Assembly (NCBI RefSeq): GCF_000171815.1
Contig: NZ_ABGR01000004.1
Span: forward strand, 1 to 64,000
DNA length: 64,000 nt
Direction: 5' to 3'
DNA from: Vibrio sp. AND4
GTDB taxonomy: Bacteria > Pseudomonadota > Gammaproteobacteria > Enterobacterales > Vibrionaceae
Position 1 is the stretch's first letter. Each line of letters begins with the position of its first letter. The notes below the pieces were generated by a model. It did no database searches, was not told the origin of the DNA, and saw only the letters and a program-made list of their open reading frames with translations. Positions 43,847 to 53,628 of the stretch are shown here, in pieces. The position numbers were made by a program, and so were the translations under genes.

Positions 43847-45448
43847 TTAGTCATAAATTGCTTTCCACTCTTCGTACTTCTCAGGTAAAAGATCCTTACT
43901 TCTGAATAACGGATGGAGTGTTTTCCGAATCAGGTCTTCTAACTGTGACGATAAGTGGGGTTCCCAGCTCGCAAGATTAAACGCTTTTTGTACTTCCCAA
44001 CCCTTCTCAAGATAAGGCAGACACAACGGGTATAATCCAACAGACTGGTAAGCTGCTATCAATTGTAAATACAGCATAAACTGCCCGCGTCCCGAGCTAT
44101 CCAGCTCGAGTTTACGGGCAAGTTCTGCGGCATATTCCCCTAGGTTTTCTAGAGTGATATCCTCCATCGGCAACGAATCTTCTTCAGATATCACAACCGT
44201 TTGAAAAACAGGTTGAGAAGCCGAAGAAGTCACATCTTGAGTCGATAACCAGATCAAAGTTGCTTCGTCTGCAAATGGTATAGAATTTTTAAAGGAGAGG
44301 TGCTCAATGCCCTCTAACGTATCAACAAAGCGCCTCACTTCTTGTTTCACCGCTAACGCTGCATCATCGAAGCCCAAGTTATTTAGCATCGAGTACACAA
44401 AATAATGACCCGTCAGCCAAAATGGCGCATCGGTCAATGTCCGCTCTAAGCGCTTGATCGTTTCGATGTCGCTTTCTTGATTGGCCTTGTCGCGATAATC
44501 TGCTTGTTGATCTGAGGATACGGCCAAGCTCAAAGGCGTTTGATTGTTTTGATGATCAGGAAGGCCATCAATGTCATCCCAAGTTAAATGACGATAGATT
44601 CGGTAAGCAAGCGGTTCACTTGGATTGGCGTGAATCATAGTTTCAGCCACTTTCTTCAATGTGCGCTTAGAAGCCGAAGGTGAAGAAAAGTCGGTATCAA
44701 TATCGACTTCTTTAATGACGGCCTTCTTAATCGGCGCCGGTTTCGGTTCTGCTGGCAACGACTCAGTTGAAACACTTTGAGGCTCTTCCTGCTTGGTCGG
44801 GCTCACTACCGATTTAACCGCTTCAGATTGTGCAGGACTCGCAGTCGTTGAAGTAGCCTGTACAGGTTGAGAATCCGTTGCCGTTACATCATCGCTCTGA
44901 ACATCGACCATAGATTGTTGCGATAACATATTGAGCTGCGTACGGATCTCAAAAAAGTCAGCTTCTGAGTCTTGATAGATATCGTCGTACTGACGCTGCG
45001 CTTCTTCAACAGTAGAAATACAACTCGAAACCAACTCCCAAGACTGAGGGCTTTCTGCTAACTGACTGCTCACCAATTTGAACTGGTGGTTCAACCATTC
45101 AACTGCACCATCCCTGCCACGTTTGCGTGAAGGGTATAGCCCGCTGCCAAACTGAGTAAGAGACTGATTGAGCAGCTTAAGGCCTTGCTCAAAGCCTTCT
45201 AGACCAGATTCTTCAGTTAGCGCACGTATTAGGTAACAAAGGGCCTTTAAATCTTTACTGTGATGACCAAGCACCTCGGACGCATGTGTTTTTACGACAG
45301 CCCAATCGACGGTTTCACCGAACAAAGATCCGAACTTCTTTACTTCAGATTCCATCATTTCGTAGCAAAACTCGTAACGAGCATCTTCACCAACAGGTGA
45401 AGCGTCTGAGATAGGAGCAAGCAAACGTTCGATGTCGATAACTGACAT
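43847..45448 (-). CDS. tssA: T6SS protein TssA
   Basis: TssA of 533 residues: N-terminal ImpA_N domain (IERLLAPISDASPVGEDARY, about 5-120), a variable Ser/Gln/Pro-rich linker (about 195-265) and a C-terminal VasJ-type domain (AELARKLELDSSGRGQFMLYLQLI, then ALPYLEKGWE-like). TssA primes and coordinates tail-tube and sheath growth from the baseplate. Its ATG overlaps the kinase stop by one base. A second TssA-like protein, the VasL-like one, is encoded at 33282. Confidence 0.93.
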   Translation of the reverse strand: MSVIDIERLLAPISDASPVGEDARYEFCYEMMESEVKKFGSLFGETVDWAVVKTHASEVLGHHSKDLKALCYLIRALTEESGLEGFEQGLKLLNQSLTQFGSGLYPSRKRGRDGAVEWLNHQFKLVSSQLAESPQSWELVSSCISTVEEAQRQYDDIYQDSEADFFEIRTQLNMLSQQSMVDVQSDDVTATDSQPVQATSTTASPAQSEAVKSVVSPTKQEEPQSVSTESLPAEPKPAPIKKAVIKEVDIDTDFSSPSASKRTLKKVAETMIHANPSEPLAYRIYRHLTWDDIDGLPDHQNNQTPLSLAVSSDQQADYRDKANQESDIETIKRLERTLTDAPFWLTGHYFVYSMLNNLGFDDAALAVKQEVRRFVDTLEGIEHLSFKNSIPFADEATLIWLSTQDVTSSASQPVFQTVVISEEDSLPMEDITLENLGEYAAELARKLELDSSGRGQFMLYLQLIAAYQSVGLYPLCLPYLEKGWEVQKAFNLASWEPHLSSQLEDLIRKTLHPLFRSKDLLPEKYEEWKAIYD

Positions 45449-47508
45449 TAGCTTCTCCCTTCTGTTTGGTAATCCCTGATTGCACGCTCAACGGCGATAG
45501 CACCACGTGCGGGACGAGAGAGTTGATGGCTCTTATCAATTGAGTCCGTTGCCATGCTCTCAAGTAAATCCGTGATCTCGCCAAATTTTCTCGGCGCATT
45601 TCGCTCAAGATCATTGAGGGAATCGTGCAATTTTTGTTTGTCAAACAAGGCTTGCTCAGTCACCGTGCTAAATAGAATATATTCGCTACGAGCGACGATC
45701 AGGTCTTTTACTTTTTTTGTTAATTCTGGCGTATTGCCGAAGTACGCCTTCGCTGCTTTCGCTTCTTCAATAGCTTGAGTGTAATAATGATCATTTGCGT
45801 GTTTCTCAATAGAGTCATTGATATTTTTCATGACTTTATTTGGCAACACTTGGCTGTAGAAATACGCCTCAGACTGGTTTAATAACCAAGCAGCTTTCAT
45901 TTCTTTTTCTGCGAGCTTCACTTCACCATCAAGGATCAAATTAGTAATCTGTTCGTCTTTGCTTCCCACGAGTGCCGAGATCTTCGTCGAGTTTACCGAC
46001 GCCGTATTCAAACCTGCCATGACTTTGGTTAGGGTTATATCGGTATAAGGAAACAGTGCCCCATCATCGACCAACTTTTCACGCAAAGTGACGAGCTCTT
46101 TACGCAGATCAACCAAGGTTTTTGGTAATTCGTTGGCCAAGGCTTGATAGGCGGTCAACTCAGCTTGATTCTTTTTGTACAACTTAGACAACTTCTTTTG
46201 CTGTACTTGATACGCTTCACGATATGGTGCTGTCGACATCACGTCTTTTTCCATATCATTAAGCGCCTGTTCAATTGCCCAAGGCGGTTGACCCAAGAAA
46301 GAAGCGGTCTGAGCAGGCTTAATAGTGCTCTGCAAAGGTGTGCCCGTCGGTGAAATCTTTGGTTCCGATTTCACGATAGTTTTCCATTCGGGTTGATTTT
46401 GTTCGTAAAAATATTGGCCAGTTACTGCCATAACACTTAATACAAGACTTGCTTCAAGGAGTTTAAAACGACCATAGCTTCTTTTATCTTGTGGTTTACA
46501 GCGCGTCAGTAATAGATCGGCATTACGCAAGCTACTAAAAATAGGCGCATTAGATTGTGAATCGATCGATTGAGTATCAATTCGCGCAAGTTGTTGGGCA
46601 AAAGAAATAGCCGTATAGCCATGCCCTCTTGGATTATTAATGACTTGCTTGAGCAGCTTCCAAATATGATTTGGTATTAATGCCGGTCGCTTTCGTTCCT
46701 TCAATTGCTTGTGCCAAGAGTCGCCAAAAATAGATCCGATAAACAGATGCCCCGTCAAGAGTGCAAGTGAATATACATCGTCTTGTGGCTCAGTTTTACC
46801 TGTCTCAAGATACAGTGGTGACGCGTAACTCAAGCTCGCTTCAGCATGAGACTCAGCTTCACCGGTATAACGCGCGGCACCAAAGTCAATCAGCTTAACG
46901 TAATCGCCTTCGCTGACCAGCACATTCGATGGTTTAATATCTAGGTGACAGATACCACGGGTATGCATGAATTCTAGCGCACCAGCGAGTTGATACACCA
47001 ACCAAGCAATGTGGTCGTGGCGGAAACCTTTAGAGGAATGACGCGCCATTTTCTCGGCCAATGACTCACCTTGGATCCACTGGTACATCAAGTATGGGCG
47101 TTCGAATTCGTTACCGATTTTAATAAAATCCGCAACGCTAGGATGTTGAGAAAGCTCTAATCTGCTCGCTTCATTGATCAACATTTTAGCGGCAACGTCT
47201 GGCGCGTCTTCGTTGACAACTTTACAACAGATCTGTTTTTCCGGCTGGCCTTTTTTGGCGAGATGGTAAATGGTGGTTCTACCATTTTTCGACGGCAAGG
47301 TGTCTAGTACGTCAAATTGCGAAAAAAGCACGTACTCAAGCTTGGGCTTGTTTCTCTGTACAGCCTTTAGCTCATTATATTTCTTTTTTTCAATGGCTTT
47401 GACAACCAATTGATCAATATATCCCTTGGCCGCTCCCTGCTTATCAGACACTTTGCACTCTTTTATCGAACAAGTATTATTAGTGCGAAATGATATTTGC
47501 TGGAACAT
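45448..47508 (-). CDS. T6SS Ser/Thr protein kinase (PpkA/TagE-like)
   Basis: Membrane-bound Ser/Thr kinase of 686 residues. Catalytic Lys about 96 (ICCKVV), HLDIKPSN loop at 188-195 (HLD for HRD, still with Asp 190), DFG at 208-210 and an SPLYLETG activation segment. One membrane helix (SLVLSVMAVTGQYF, about 353-368) leads to a coiled-coil-rich periplasmic part without a von Willebrand domain. It should phosphorylate the FHA protein. No cognate PppA phosphatase is in the window. A GTG at residue 20 is an alternative start. Confidence 0.9.
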   Translation of the reverse strand: MFQQISFRTNNTCSIKECKVSDKQGAAKGYIDQLVVKAIEKKKYNELKAVQRNKPKLEYVLFSQFDVLDTLPSKNGRTTIYHLAKKGQPEKQICCKVVNEDAPDVAAKMLINEASRLELSQHPSVADFIKIGNEFERPYLMYQWIQGESLAEKMARHSSKGFRHDHIAWLVYQLAGALEFMHTRGICHLDIKPSNVLVSEGDYVKLIDFGAARYTGEAESHAEASLSYASPLYLETGKTEPQDDVYSLALLTGHLFIGSIFGDSWHKQLKERKRPALIPNHIWKLLKQVINNPRGHGYTAISFAQQLARIDTQSIDSQSNAPIFSSLRNADLLLTRCKPQDKRSYGRFKLLEASLVLSVMAVTGQYFYEQNQPEWKTIVKSEPKISPTGTPLQSTIKPAQTASFLGQPPWAIEQALNDMEKDVMSTAPYREAYQVQQKKLSKLYKKNQAELTAYQALANELPKTLVDLRKELVTLREKLVDDGALFPYTDITLTKVMAGLNTASVNSTKISALVGSKDEQITNLILDGEVKLAEKEMKAAWLLNQSEAYFYSQVLPNKVMKNINDSIEKHANDHYYTQAIEEAKAAKAYFGNTPELTKKVKDLIVARSEYILFSTVTEQALFDKQKLHDSLNDLERNAPRKFGEITDLLESMATDSIDKSHQLSRPARGAIAVERAIRDYQTEGRS

Positions 47509-47686
47509 CCTTGTTTCAAGGCTGGTATTTAAAACGAACAGTAAGTCTATTACTTTAGTTATTATTACTAAGTTATTAGACTCTTTGACTTACGCTTTCA
47601 CTACATCGGTCATTCTGTTTTTTGGTATTAAATATCAAGCTGAAATGATGACAGCGATTTCAATAAGATTATCGTGATTCCAGACG

Positions 47687-48637
47687 CTAGCACGCCAGTA
47701 ATTGGAGTAGTCCTTTATCGCCATTAAAATCAAACATCAACAATGACGAAGCTTGATTAAAATGATGGTTTTTAACTGTAAATGCGAGTAACGCAAGCGA
47801 AGAAGAGCTCCCCATTGTTCCCCATAACTCATTGATAAGCCGAGGTTGTTCAGGGTTCGTAAATCGTTCAGCTTTGGCACCTAGTGCGAAGCCATAGTCT
47901 TCACTGTGCGCACGCAGGTTCGTCATATCGGAATACACTTCACCGAAAGAATCCAGCTTTTTACTCGCGCGCTGTACAAGACGATACATGCCTCTTCTGT
48001 CTGAAGTATCCAACTCTGTATCAATATAGCCAAGTTGTGCTAGTGGCTTGAGTTTGAGTGTTTCTACCGTATTTCTGCGACAAAGAATGACACCAGCCCC
48101 CCCCTCACTGGGAATCACTCCCCACGGATTATTGGTGCTCATTACCATGGCATCATCGATGAGGTTTTGCATCGAATCAACCATAGAGTCGACGCTAATA
48201 CACATCATGGCATCGTATTTATCCAATGACTTCATCGCCTGAAATACCAAACTAGGACCACTTGCATGTACAGCTTCTACAACAGAAAGATAATCAGAAT
48301 AATCACTTTCTCCAAGCCATTCTTGGATCTTCACTAATGAAATGGATCTCGGCACAGCAATGAGCAACGGAATCGGCTTCAAAGTACGCGGTAATTGGGC
48401 CAAGAGTGAGTCCAATAAATTCGCAATTAACTCACTGGTTTTTTCAAATAAGCCGCACTCTTTTGTGTATTCGATTTTAGCAAACGTAAAACGCTCAATT
48501 CCGTCTTCACCAACCACTTGGTCAAATATAGCTAAATCAGCATTTGCAACGCTGCTTGCAATGTCCAAGTTCATTCCTGTCGGCGTCATGACTTCCATAC
48601 CTAACACGTATCGCCCTGTTGAGTTATGCATGCTCAC
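47687..48637 (-). CDS. Ketosynthase-like protein without catalytic Cys (T6SS)
   Basis: Protein of 316 residues with the thiolase/beta-ketoacyl-synthase layout: VLGMEVMTPTGMN at the start, VEAVHASGPSLVFQAMKSL where the nucleophile elbow (VDxACxS) would be, IPSEGGAGVILCRR (the GEGAG strand) and NELWGTMGSSSSLALLAF (the GHxxGAAG region). The active-site Cys is His 124 and the His residues are absent, so it cannot be a normal condensing enzyme. It overlaps DUF2169 by 14 bases; together with DUF3540 it belongs to the module that loads PAAR-like tips. Role unknown. Confidence 0.8.
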   Translation of the reverse strand: MSMHNSTGRYVLGMEVMTPTGMNLDIASSVANADLAIFDQVVGEDGIERFTFAKIEYTKECGLFEKTSELIANLLDSLLAQLPRTLKPIPLLIAVPRSISLVKIQEWLGESDYSDYLSVVEAVHASGPSLVFQAMKSLDKYDAMMCISVDSMVDSMQNLIDDAMVMSTNNPWGVIPSEGGAGVILCRRNTVETLKLKPLAQLGYIDTELDTSDRRGMYRLVQRASKKLDSFGEVYSDMTNLRAHSEDYGFALGAKAERFTNPEQPRLINELWGTMGSSSSLALLAFTVKNHHFNQASSLLMFDFNGDKGLLQLLAC

Positions 48638-49616
48638 TTACCTCTTCTAGCTTGGTAATCGATGTCGACACCAACAAGTGTTCTTTGCCTTGGCAAGGGA
48701 ATGCAGCGGTGTAACTGATTGATAGGGTTTTCTCTTCGGTATCAACAAACAAGGTATACATCGCCATATCCACTTGATAACTGTCATTTTTGAAGGTGGC
48801 GATCGCACGGTATTTTTCTTTCGGGATGCGGAATGAAAGCGTGTCATCGTGGCAAAAACCACTCATCATCAAACGCTCACCACCGCTAAGGAAACCCTTG
48901 CATTGCTGATCAGCAGGGGCGCTTTGAAAAAAGCGTTTATCGAAATCAAGTGGGAGCATAGGTTTGCGATTCTCAATCCAATCTTCATCAAAGGTGCCTG
49001 CCAATTTTTGCCGAGCCCCGAAAAACGGAGGCAAAGGCCCGAAGCCCGCTACTCGAAGATTTTTCGACGTAGCGCTCCATTCCTCTCTCGGATAGAAAAC
49101 CGAAGGTACTTGCTGCTCAAGCAATATTTTGTTGGAATCCGCAACACCACCACCTATACGGTTACGCAAGTCGCCGCCAATCGCACATGTGTAGTCAATG
49201 TCTTTTTCAATAAATGGGATAGGCTTACTTGGTGTAATGCTCCCACCATGCTCTACCCAAACACGCTCACCGTGAATCGCGAGCGTTTTATCTATATGTC
49301 CGTCAATCAACACTCGGCACTCTTGGTAAGTGACAGGCTTTTTCGCATAGCTACGCGCTTTACCGTAAACAAGTACATCGGTATTGGTCTTGGTATAAGC
49401 GAACTCATGATCAACTTTCATTGCAGAAAAGCCTTCTTCACCCAAATATTGTGGGTCATCGAAGATTTCGCTCTCCTCTAACTCATGCCAAACTACACCA
49501 TCAAACTGCCATCTACGTTTAGCGACCACTACCCAAACTTCATCACCATTTTCGTCACGCTGGAAACGGCCTTTAAGTGATAACTCTGGGTGCGCTTCAA
49601 TATCCCATAACTGCAT
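48624..49616 (-). CDS. DUF2169 T6SS adaptor protein
   Basis: DUF2169 protein of 330 residues (AHPELSLKGRFQRDENGDEVWVVVAKRRW at the start; CRVLIDGHIDKTLAIHGERVW; MLPLDFDKRFFQSAPADQQ). Family members act as adaptors that carry effectors with DUF4150 PAAR-like domains onto VgrG. The PAAR-like gene at 26280, about 22 kb away in this cluster, is the likely client. It overlaps the helical-protein gene upstream by 20 bases. Confidence 0.88.
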   Translation of the reverse strand: MQLWDIEAHPELSLKGRFQRDENGDEVWVVVAKRRWQFDGVVWHELEESEIFDDPQYLGEEGFSAMKVDHEFAYTKTNTDVLVYGKARSYAKKPVTYQECRVLIDGHIDKTLAIHGERVWVEHGGSITPSKPIPFIEKDIDYTCAIGGDLRNRIGGGVADSNKILLEQQVPSVFYPREEWSATSKNLRVAGFGPLPPFFGARQKLAGTFDEDWIENRKPMLPLDFDKRFFQSAPADQQCKGFLSGGERLMMSGFCHDDTLSFRIPKEKYRAIATFKNDSYQVDMAMYTLFVDTEEKTLSISYTAAFPCQGKEHLLVSTSITKLEEVSEHA

Positions 49617-50916
49617 TGTTGTTCCTTACGTTGAATCGTTCGCTTGCGGAAGGGGCCGCCTTGAGATTGTTGAAATTCCAGTCTTGCTGATGAATCGGCA
49701 TTGCCATGTCCCAATGCACGTACGCTCTGGATTGAATGCAGATTTGTCGCCATAGCCAATCTCGGAACATCATATTGACGTTAGCATCTTGCATTGCTGC
49801 AAGTGTGGATTCGAAGCTCAACGCAAAACCCAAACGGCTTGGCAGATTTTGAACGTGCTTTTCGTCTTCAACCCACTCATTGAGCAAGTCGATTATCTCC
49901 TCCCACTCATACTTAACGCCAACGTCCTGTGGCGTGAGAGGCAGTAATTTCCCGTACACGACGTATAACGCCTGAACCCAAACTTCACCATCAACTTCTT
50001 GTTGGTTTTCTAGGTATTCGATGATCTGCGGCACCAATTTCCAATCGCCACACAATGCAAAATCGACAGGCGCTAATGACGATGAGATATCAAACGCTTC
50101 AAATTCCCTTAACTCCAATAACTTGGCAAAAGTCAGTACGCGTTTGGAAGGCAAAGCACTTGGCTCAATACCAAAACTCTGGCGGAACCAAGTTCCCCTG
50201 TCACGTTTTGTAATCAAACGTTCAAACAAATACTCTTCAGCATTGGCATGATCGTTAAGCCATTCAATGCCCTCTTCTACATCCTGTAATGCCAGAAGCG
50301 GTAACGCAATATGAGCACGGATGATTTCCGCTTTGTGCCAACGCTTAATCAAGGCAACACTCAATGCTTGACGAATACGTAAACATTCAAAATAAAACAC
50401 GCTGGAATTCGCTTTCCCCTCGATCAGCTCAGACATCACGCTATCAATGTGCTCAACAGGCGATTGCACGGCAATGACCATCGCGGTGTGATTATTCAGC
50501 GATTCAAGCAGGCTTAATCCACAAATGAGGTTATCAAGATCGGACCCCAGTTCGCCTTGAAGCATGAGCCAAGCGTAAATTTCTGGCTCTTGACCTCTCA
50601 ACTGATGAATCAAACCTGGCGCTAACCGATAGAACGACAAGTACGCCTGTTTGAGCTCTTGAATTTGGAGCTCGATCAATTTGAGGTTATCCAACTCGCG
50701 ACTCGGATAACCCCGTTTATAAATCTGGACACGCTGCCTGATCAAGAAACCAAGGCTCTCTGAAGCAACAGCAAGTTTTTCATTGCAGAAGCCGAGCCAA
50801 GTCACAGGTAATTGGGAAAGGTCCTTAACAGCACATTCAGCTTTCGCCAACGCACTTTCAACTTCTTGATTGGTTATGGGTGCCTGCAAGTGCTCGACAC
50901 CAATTCTTTGTCGCAT
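49597..50916 (-). CDS. T6SS-associated helical protein, unrecognised
   Basis: Protein of 439 residues, predicted mostly helical, without a signal peptide or membrane helix. I do not recognise a firm family; the C-terminal part (WLWRQICIQSRAYVHWD...PIHQQ) is reminiscent of TIGR02270-type proteins that also sit between DUF3540 and DUF2169 genes in T6SS clusters. Repeating helix pairs in the middle could be HEAT-like. It is probably part of the tip-loading module; no activity can be inferred. Confidence 0.7.
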   Translation of the reverse strand: MRQRIGVEHLQAPITNQEVESALAKAECAVKDLSQLPVTWLGFCNEKLAVASESLGFLIRQRVQIYKRGYPSRELDNLKLIELQIQELKQAYLSFYRLAPGLIHQLRGQEPEIYAWLMLQGELGSDLDNLICGLSLLESLNNHTAMVIAVQSPVEHIDSVMSELIEGKANSSVFYFECLRIRQALSVALIKRWHKAEIIRAHIALPLLALQDVEEGIEWLNDHANAEEYLFERLITKRDRGTWFRQSFGIEPSALPSKRVLTFAKLLELREFEAFDISSSLAPVDFALCGDWKLVPQIIEYLENQQEVDGEVWVQALYVVYGKLLPLTPQDVGVKYEWEEIIDLLNEWVEDEKHVQNLPSRLGFALSFESTLAAMQDANVNMMFRDWLWRQICIQSRAYVHWDMAMPIHQQDWNFNNLKAAPSASERFNVRNNNAVMGY

Positions 50917-50992
50917 CTACTTATCCGTTATTAGCGTTCGATAACGTGGTTGCAATTGGTTAACACGATGCTTATCAGTTAACCCGAGGTAA

Positions 50993-51478
50993 CTAGTTAA
51001 TTGCGACCGTTCCGCCCTGAATCTTTTGTGCTTTTTCTGCTTGCGAAGTGACGTACTTTGCTTTGGTAGTAATTCTGCCATCACGTCCGCTGTAGCGAGT
51101 TTCAGTATCACCACTTTTGACAACCAGTTCTTGCTCCGTTTCAATCACCATCTTTTTGGCTCTCAATACGAATTCATCGGCGTCGTTTAAGATGGAAAAG
51201 AAAATATCCGTCACGAGAGGCAAGCTTAAATCGTCGTTCAAAAACTCAATTCGACAATTCATCTTGTTATCTATGGCCATTTGCAATTCAGAGCGGCGAA
51301 AGCCCCGCCCTAATCTTGCTGTTAGCGGCTTTTTAAATGGATTGCCTTCAAAATCAACCCGGACACTGCCCGTAGATTCGTTGATGGCGACTATGGTTCC
51401 AAAACGCGAAAAGCAAGCCGTTGTTTCGGCTTGCTGTTTCGTGATGGTTTCTGTGATAAGAGTTTGTTTTTCCATCAT
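50993..51478 (-). CDS. DUF3540 T6SS tip-module protein
   Basis: DUF3540 protein of 161 residues: an OB-like start (GTIVAINESTGSVRVDFEGNP), then LVTDIFFSIL and a strand-rich C-terminal end (VKSGDTETRYSG, YVTSQAEKAQKIQGGTVAIN). The last residues nearly match those of VgrG, which ends VVVKGGNVAIN. Its start overlaps the VgrG stop in TAATGATG. It may extend or cap the VgrG spike before a PAAR-like tip. Confidence 0.82.
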   Translation of the reverse strand: MMEKQTLITETITKQQAETTACFSRFGTIVAINESTGSVRVDFEGNPFKKPLTARLGRGFRRSELQMAIDNKMNCRIEFLNDDLSLPLVTDIFFSILNDADEFVLRAKKMVIETEQELVVKSGDTETRYSGRDGRITTKAKYVTSQAEKAQKIQGGTVAIN

Positions 51479-53574
51479 TAGTTAATCGCTACGTTACCAC
51501 CTTTCACGACGACCTTATCGCTACCTTCAATGGTGATTGAGGCCCCTGAAAGCTGAATAGAACCGTCACTGTTCATCACTAAAGAAGAACCGCCAGTTTT
51601 CAGTACAATCTTGTCACCACTGATGATTTGTGTCGCGCCATCGGCTTTGTAAGATGTATTGCCTTTCACCGATACCGTTAAGTTACCACCCACCGTTTGA
51701 TTGTCGTCTGCACCAATGTCTGAGCTCTTTGAAGCACCAACCGTCAGATTACTGTTTTCACCCACATCCAAGTCGTCGTTCTTGCCGATCTTGGTCGTGC
51801 GATTATCACCAATTTCCAAATCAGAGTTGTTCTTCACGTACTGAGTTTCATTAGCGTTGTAAGTAACGGTAACGTCTTGCTCTACTGTCTCGGTAAAGGT
51901 GCTGTTTACTTGTGTTGTTTTGTGACCGTCAATGGTTTCTTTGTGATCACCATGTACTTCATTAGTCTGATGACGCGCAACCTTCAAGAACTCATCTTGA
52001 CCAATATCGCGGTATCGGTTGTTGAGTACTTTGGTCGACATGTCTTTTTGAGCATGAATATAGACTTCTTCTTGATTCGCCTCGTCTTCAAAACTCAGTT
52101 CGTTGTAGCCAGTTCCTTTATGCGTTTGCGTACGGAACGTGGTTCGAGTTTTGTTCTCTGGCAAAGAGTAAGGAGGGAAATGAAGACCATTATATACCGC
52201 TCCCGTCACTAGAGGGCGATCGGGGTCCCCTTCAAGGAAAGTAACCACGACTTCATGACCAATGCGTGGCAAATAAACCGCACCCCACGTTGGCGCCGCC
52301 ATGGATTGGCTAACACGAATCCAGCAGCTTGCGTGCTCATCGTTATCTCCGTAACGATCCCAGTGGAACTGGACTTTGATTCGTCCAAGCTTATCGGTAT
52401 AGATTTCTTCGCCTGCAGGGCCAACCACGACTGCGGTTTGCGGGCCGTCTACAACAGGTGCCGCCAACTTAGGCGCTTTAAATATCACATTACGAGAGAT
52501 ACAAGAAAACTGGTTATAATAAGTGGTTGGCATGCCACTCGTTTCGTCTTCATGCACTTGAGGATCTTGTCCTGTATGCATGACCGATAACATAATGTAG
52601 TCACGGTTAATTTCAGAGCGAGGGTGATCGCTAATATTGAAACTGTAGCCAGACGCTAAACGCATCACATCACTGCTTGCTTCAACTTGTTGATTGTCAA
52701 CAATATGCTCTGACATCCACTCAGTGGTTCTGACCTGTCCCATTGCAGGATCAACATAACGGCCAGGATAATCAAACTGCTTCAAGTCATTATCAAGAGC
52801 ACCCGTGTGGGTCATCTCTTGCGGGATCTTAGGCTGTTCGTAGTTGTAGTCTGTGTAGGTAACCTGACCTGTTCTCACTCGGTTTACCAGCTCAAGATCA
52901 GAAATATGCTCACGATCAGCCACACCGCCACCATCCGCATGGAAGACGATTGGACCAAGGTAGGAAGCATTAAGTGGCGAACTCACCAAAGGCACAATGG
53001 CATCGTTACTATCAACAATCACCATGGTGTGGTTGGCGTCAGAATGATCGAAGTAATACCACATACCATGTTCGGCCATCATTCGTTGAACAAACTGAAG
53101 GTCAGATTCACGATATTGTAGGACGTACTCTTTTGGTGGGTAAATACCAGAGACTTCAAATCGGTAGTCCGTTACACCGCCATCGTCCAGTACTTCGGTA
53201 ATGATATCCTGCGCAGATTTCTGTTGAAAAATACGACAGTCTTGACGCTGAGATAAAAACCAAGCCTGAGGAACCAGAATCAGTTGGTAGCGAGAGAAAC
53301 GGCGGCCTGTGCCAAGGTAACGAACCTCATTGACCACACCATTAAACACACGTGCAGCCCCTAGCCCTTGTCCATAAAGAGTCAGAGTGCCTGCTTTTCG
53401 AATTAGGCTATCGAAAGAGATATCTGGATCAAGTGAAAGTAATGAGAGACTGATGTGAAAAGGCTTAGAAAGCTCTTCATTCACTTGAAAGCTTTCTACA
53501 CGAAAGTCGTGCCCACACCCTGGCACTTTAAATTTAAATTCTACGTCATTCACCATATCTTTTACCTGATACAA
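51478..53574 (-). CDS. vgrG: T6SS spike protein VgrG
   Basis: Trimeric spike of 698 residues: gp27-like part (about 1-370; RESDLQFVQRMMAEHGMWYYFDHSD), an OB-fold/gp5-like part (AVVVGPAGEEIYTDKLGRIKVQFHWDR, then ASCWIRVSQSMAAPTWGAVYLPRIGHEVVV) and a C-terminal beta-helix of repeated short strands to GGNVAIN. No extra effector domain follows, so the killing function is presumably carried by cargo on the PAAR-like tip. It lies downstream of hcp behind a hairpin. Confidence 0.98.
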   Translation of the reverse strand: MYQVKDMVNDVEFKFKVPGCGHDFRVESFQVNEELSKPFHISLSLLSLDPDISFDSLIRKAGTLTLYGQGLGAARVFNGVVNEVRYLGTGRRFSRYQLILVPQAWFLSQRQDCRIFQQKSAQDIITEVLDDGGVTDYRFEVSGIYPPKEYVLQYRESDLQFVQRMMAEHGMWYYFDHSDANHTMVIVDSNDAIVPLVSSPLNASYLGPIVFHADGGGVADREHISDLELVNRVRTGQVTYTDYNYEQPKIPQEMTHTGALDNDLKQFDYPGRYVDPAMGQVRTTEWMSEHIVDNQQVEASSDVMRLASGYSFNISDHPRSEINRDYIMLSVMHTGQDPQVHEDETSGMPTTYYNQFSCISRNVIFKAPKLAAPVVDGPQTAVVVGPAGEEIYTDKLGRIKVQFHWDRYGDNDEHASCWIRVSQSMAAPTWGAVYLPRIGHEVVVTFLEGDPDRPLVTGAVYNGLHFPPYSLPENKTRTTFRTQTHKGTGYNELSFEDEANQEEVYIHAQKDMSTKVLNNRYRDIGQDEFLKVARHQTNEVHGDHKETIDGHKTTQVNSTFTETVEQDVTVTYNANETQYVKNNSDLEIGDNRTTKIGKNDDLDVGENSNLTVGASKSSDIGADDNQTVGGNLTVSVKGNTSYKADGATQIISGDKIVLKTGGSSLVMNSDGSIQLSGASITIEGSDKVVVKGGNVAIN

Positions 53575-53585
53575 ATAATCGAATT

Positions 53586-53607
53586 AGGGCCAACAAATGT
53601 TGGCCCT
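53586..53607 (-). other. Perfect hairpin between hcp and vgrG
   Basis: AGGGCCAACA / TGTTGGCCCT, ten perfect pairs with a two-base loop, 21 bases after the hcp stop. No T run on the minus strand, so more likely an RNA stabiliser or processing signal than a full terminator. Confidence 0.6.
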
Positions 53608-53628
53608 GAATCTTTACGCAAAAAGCAA

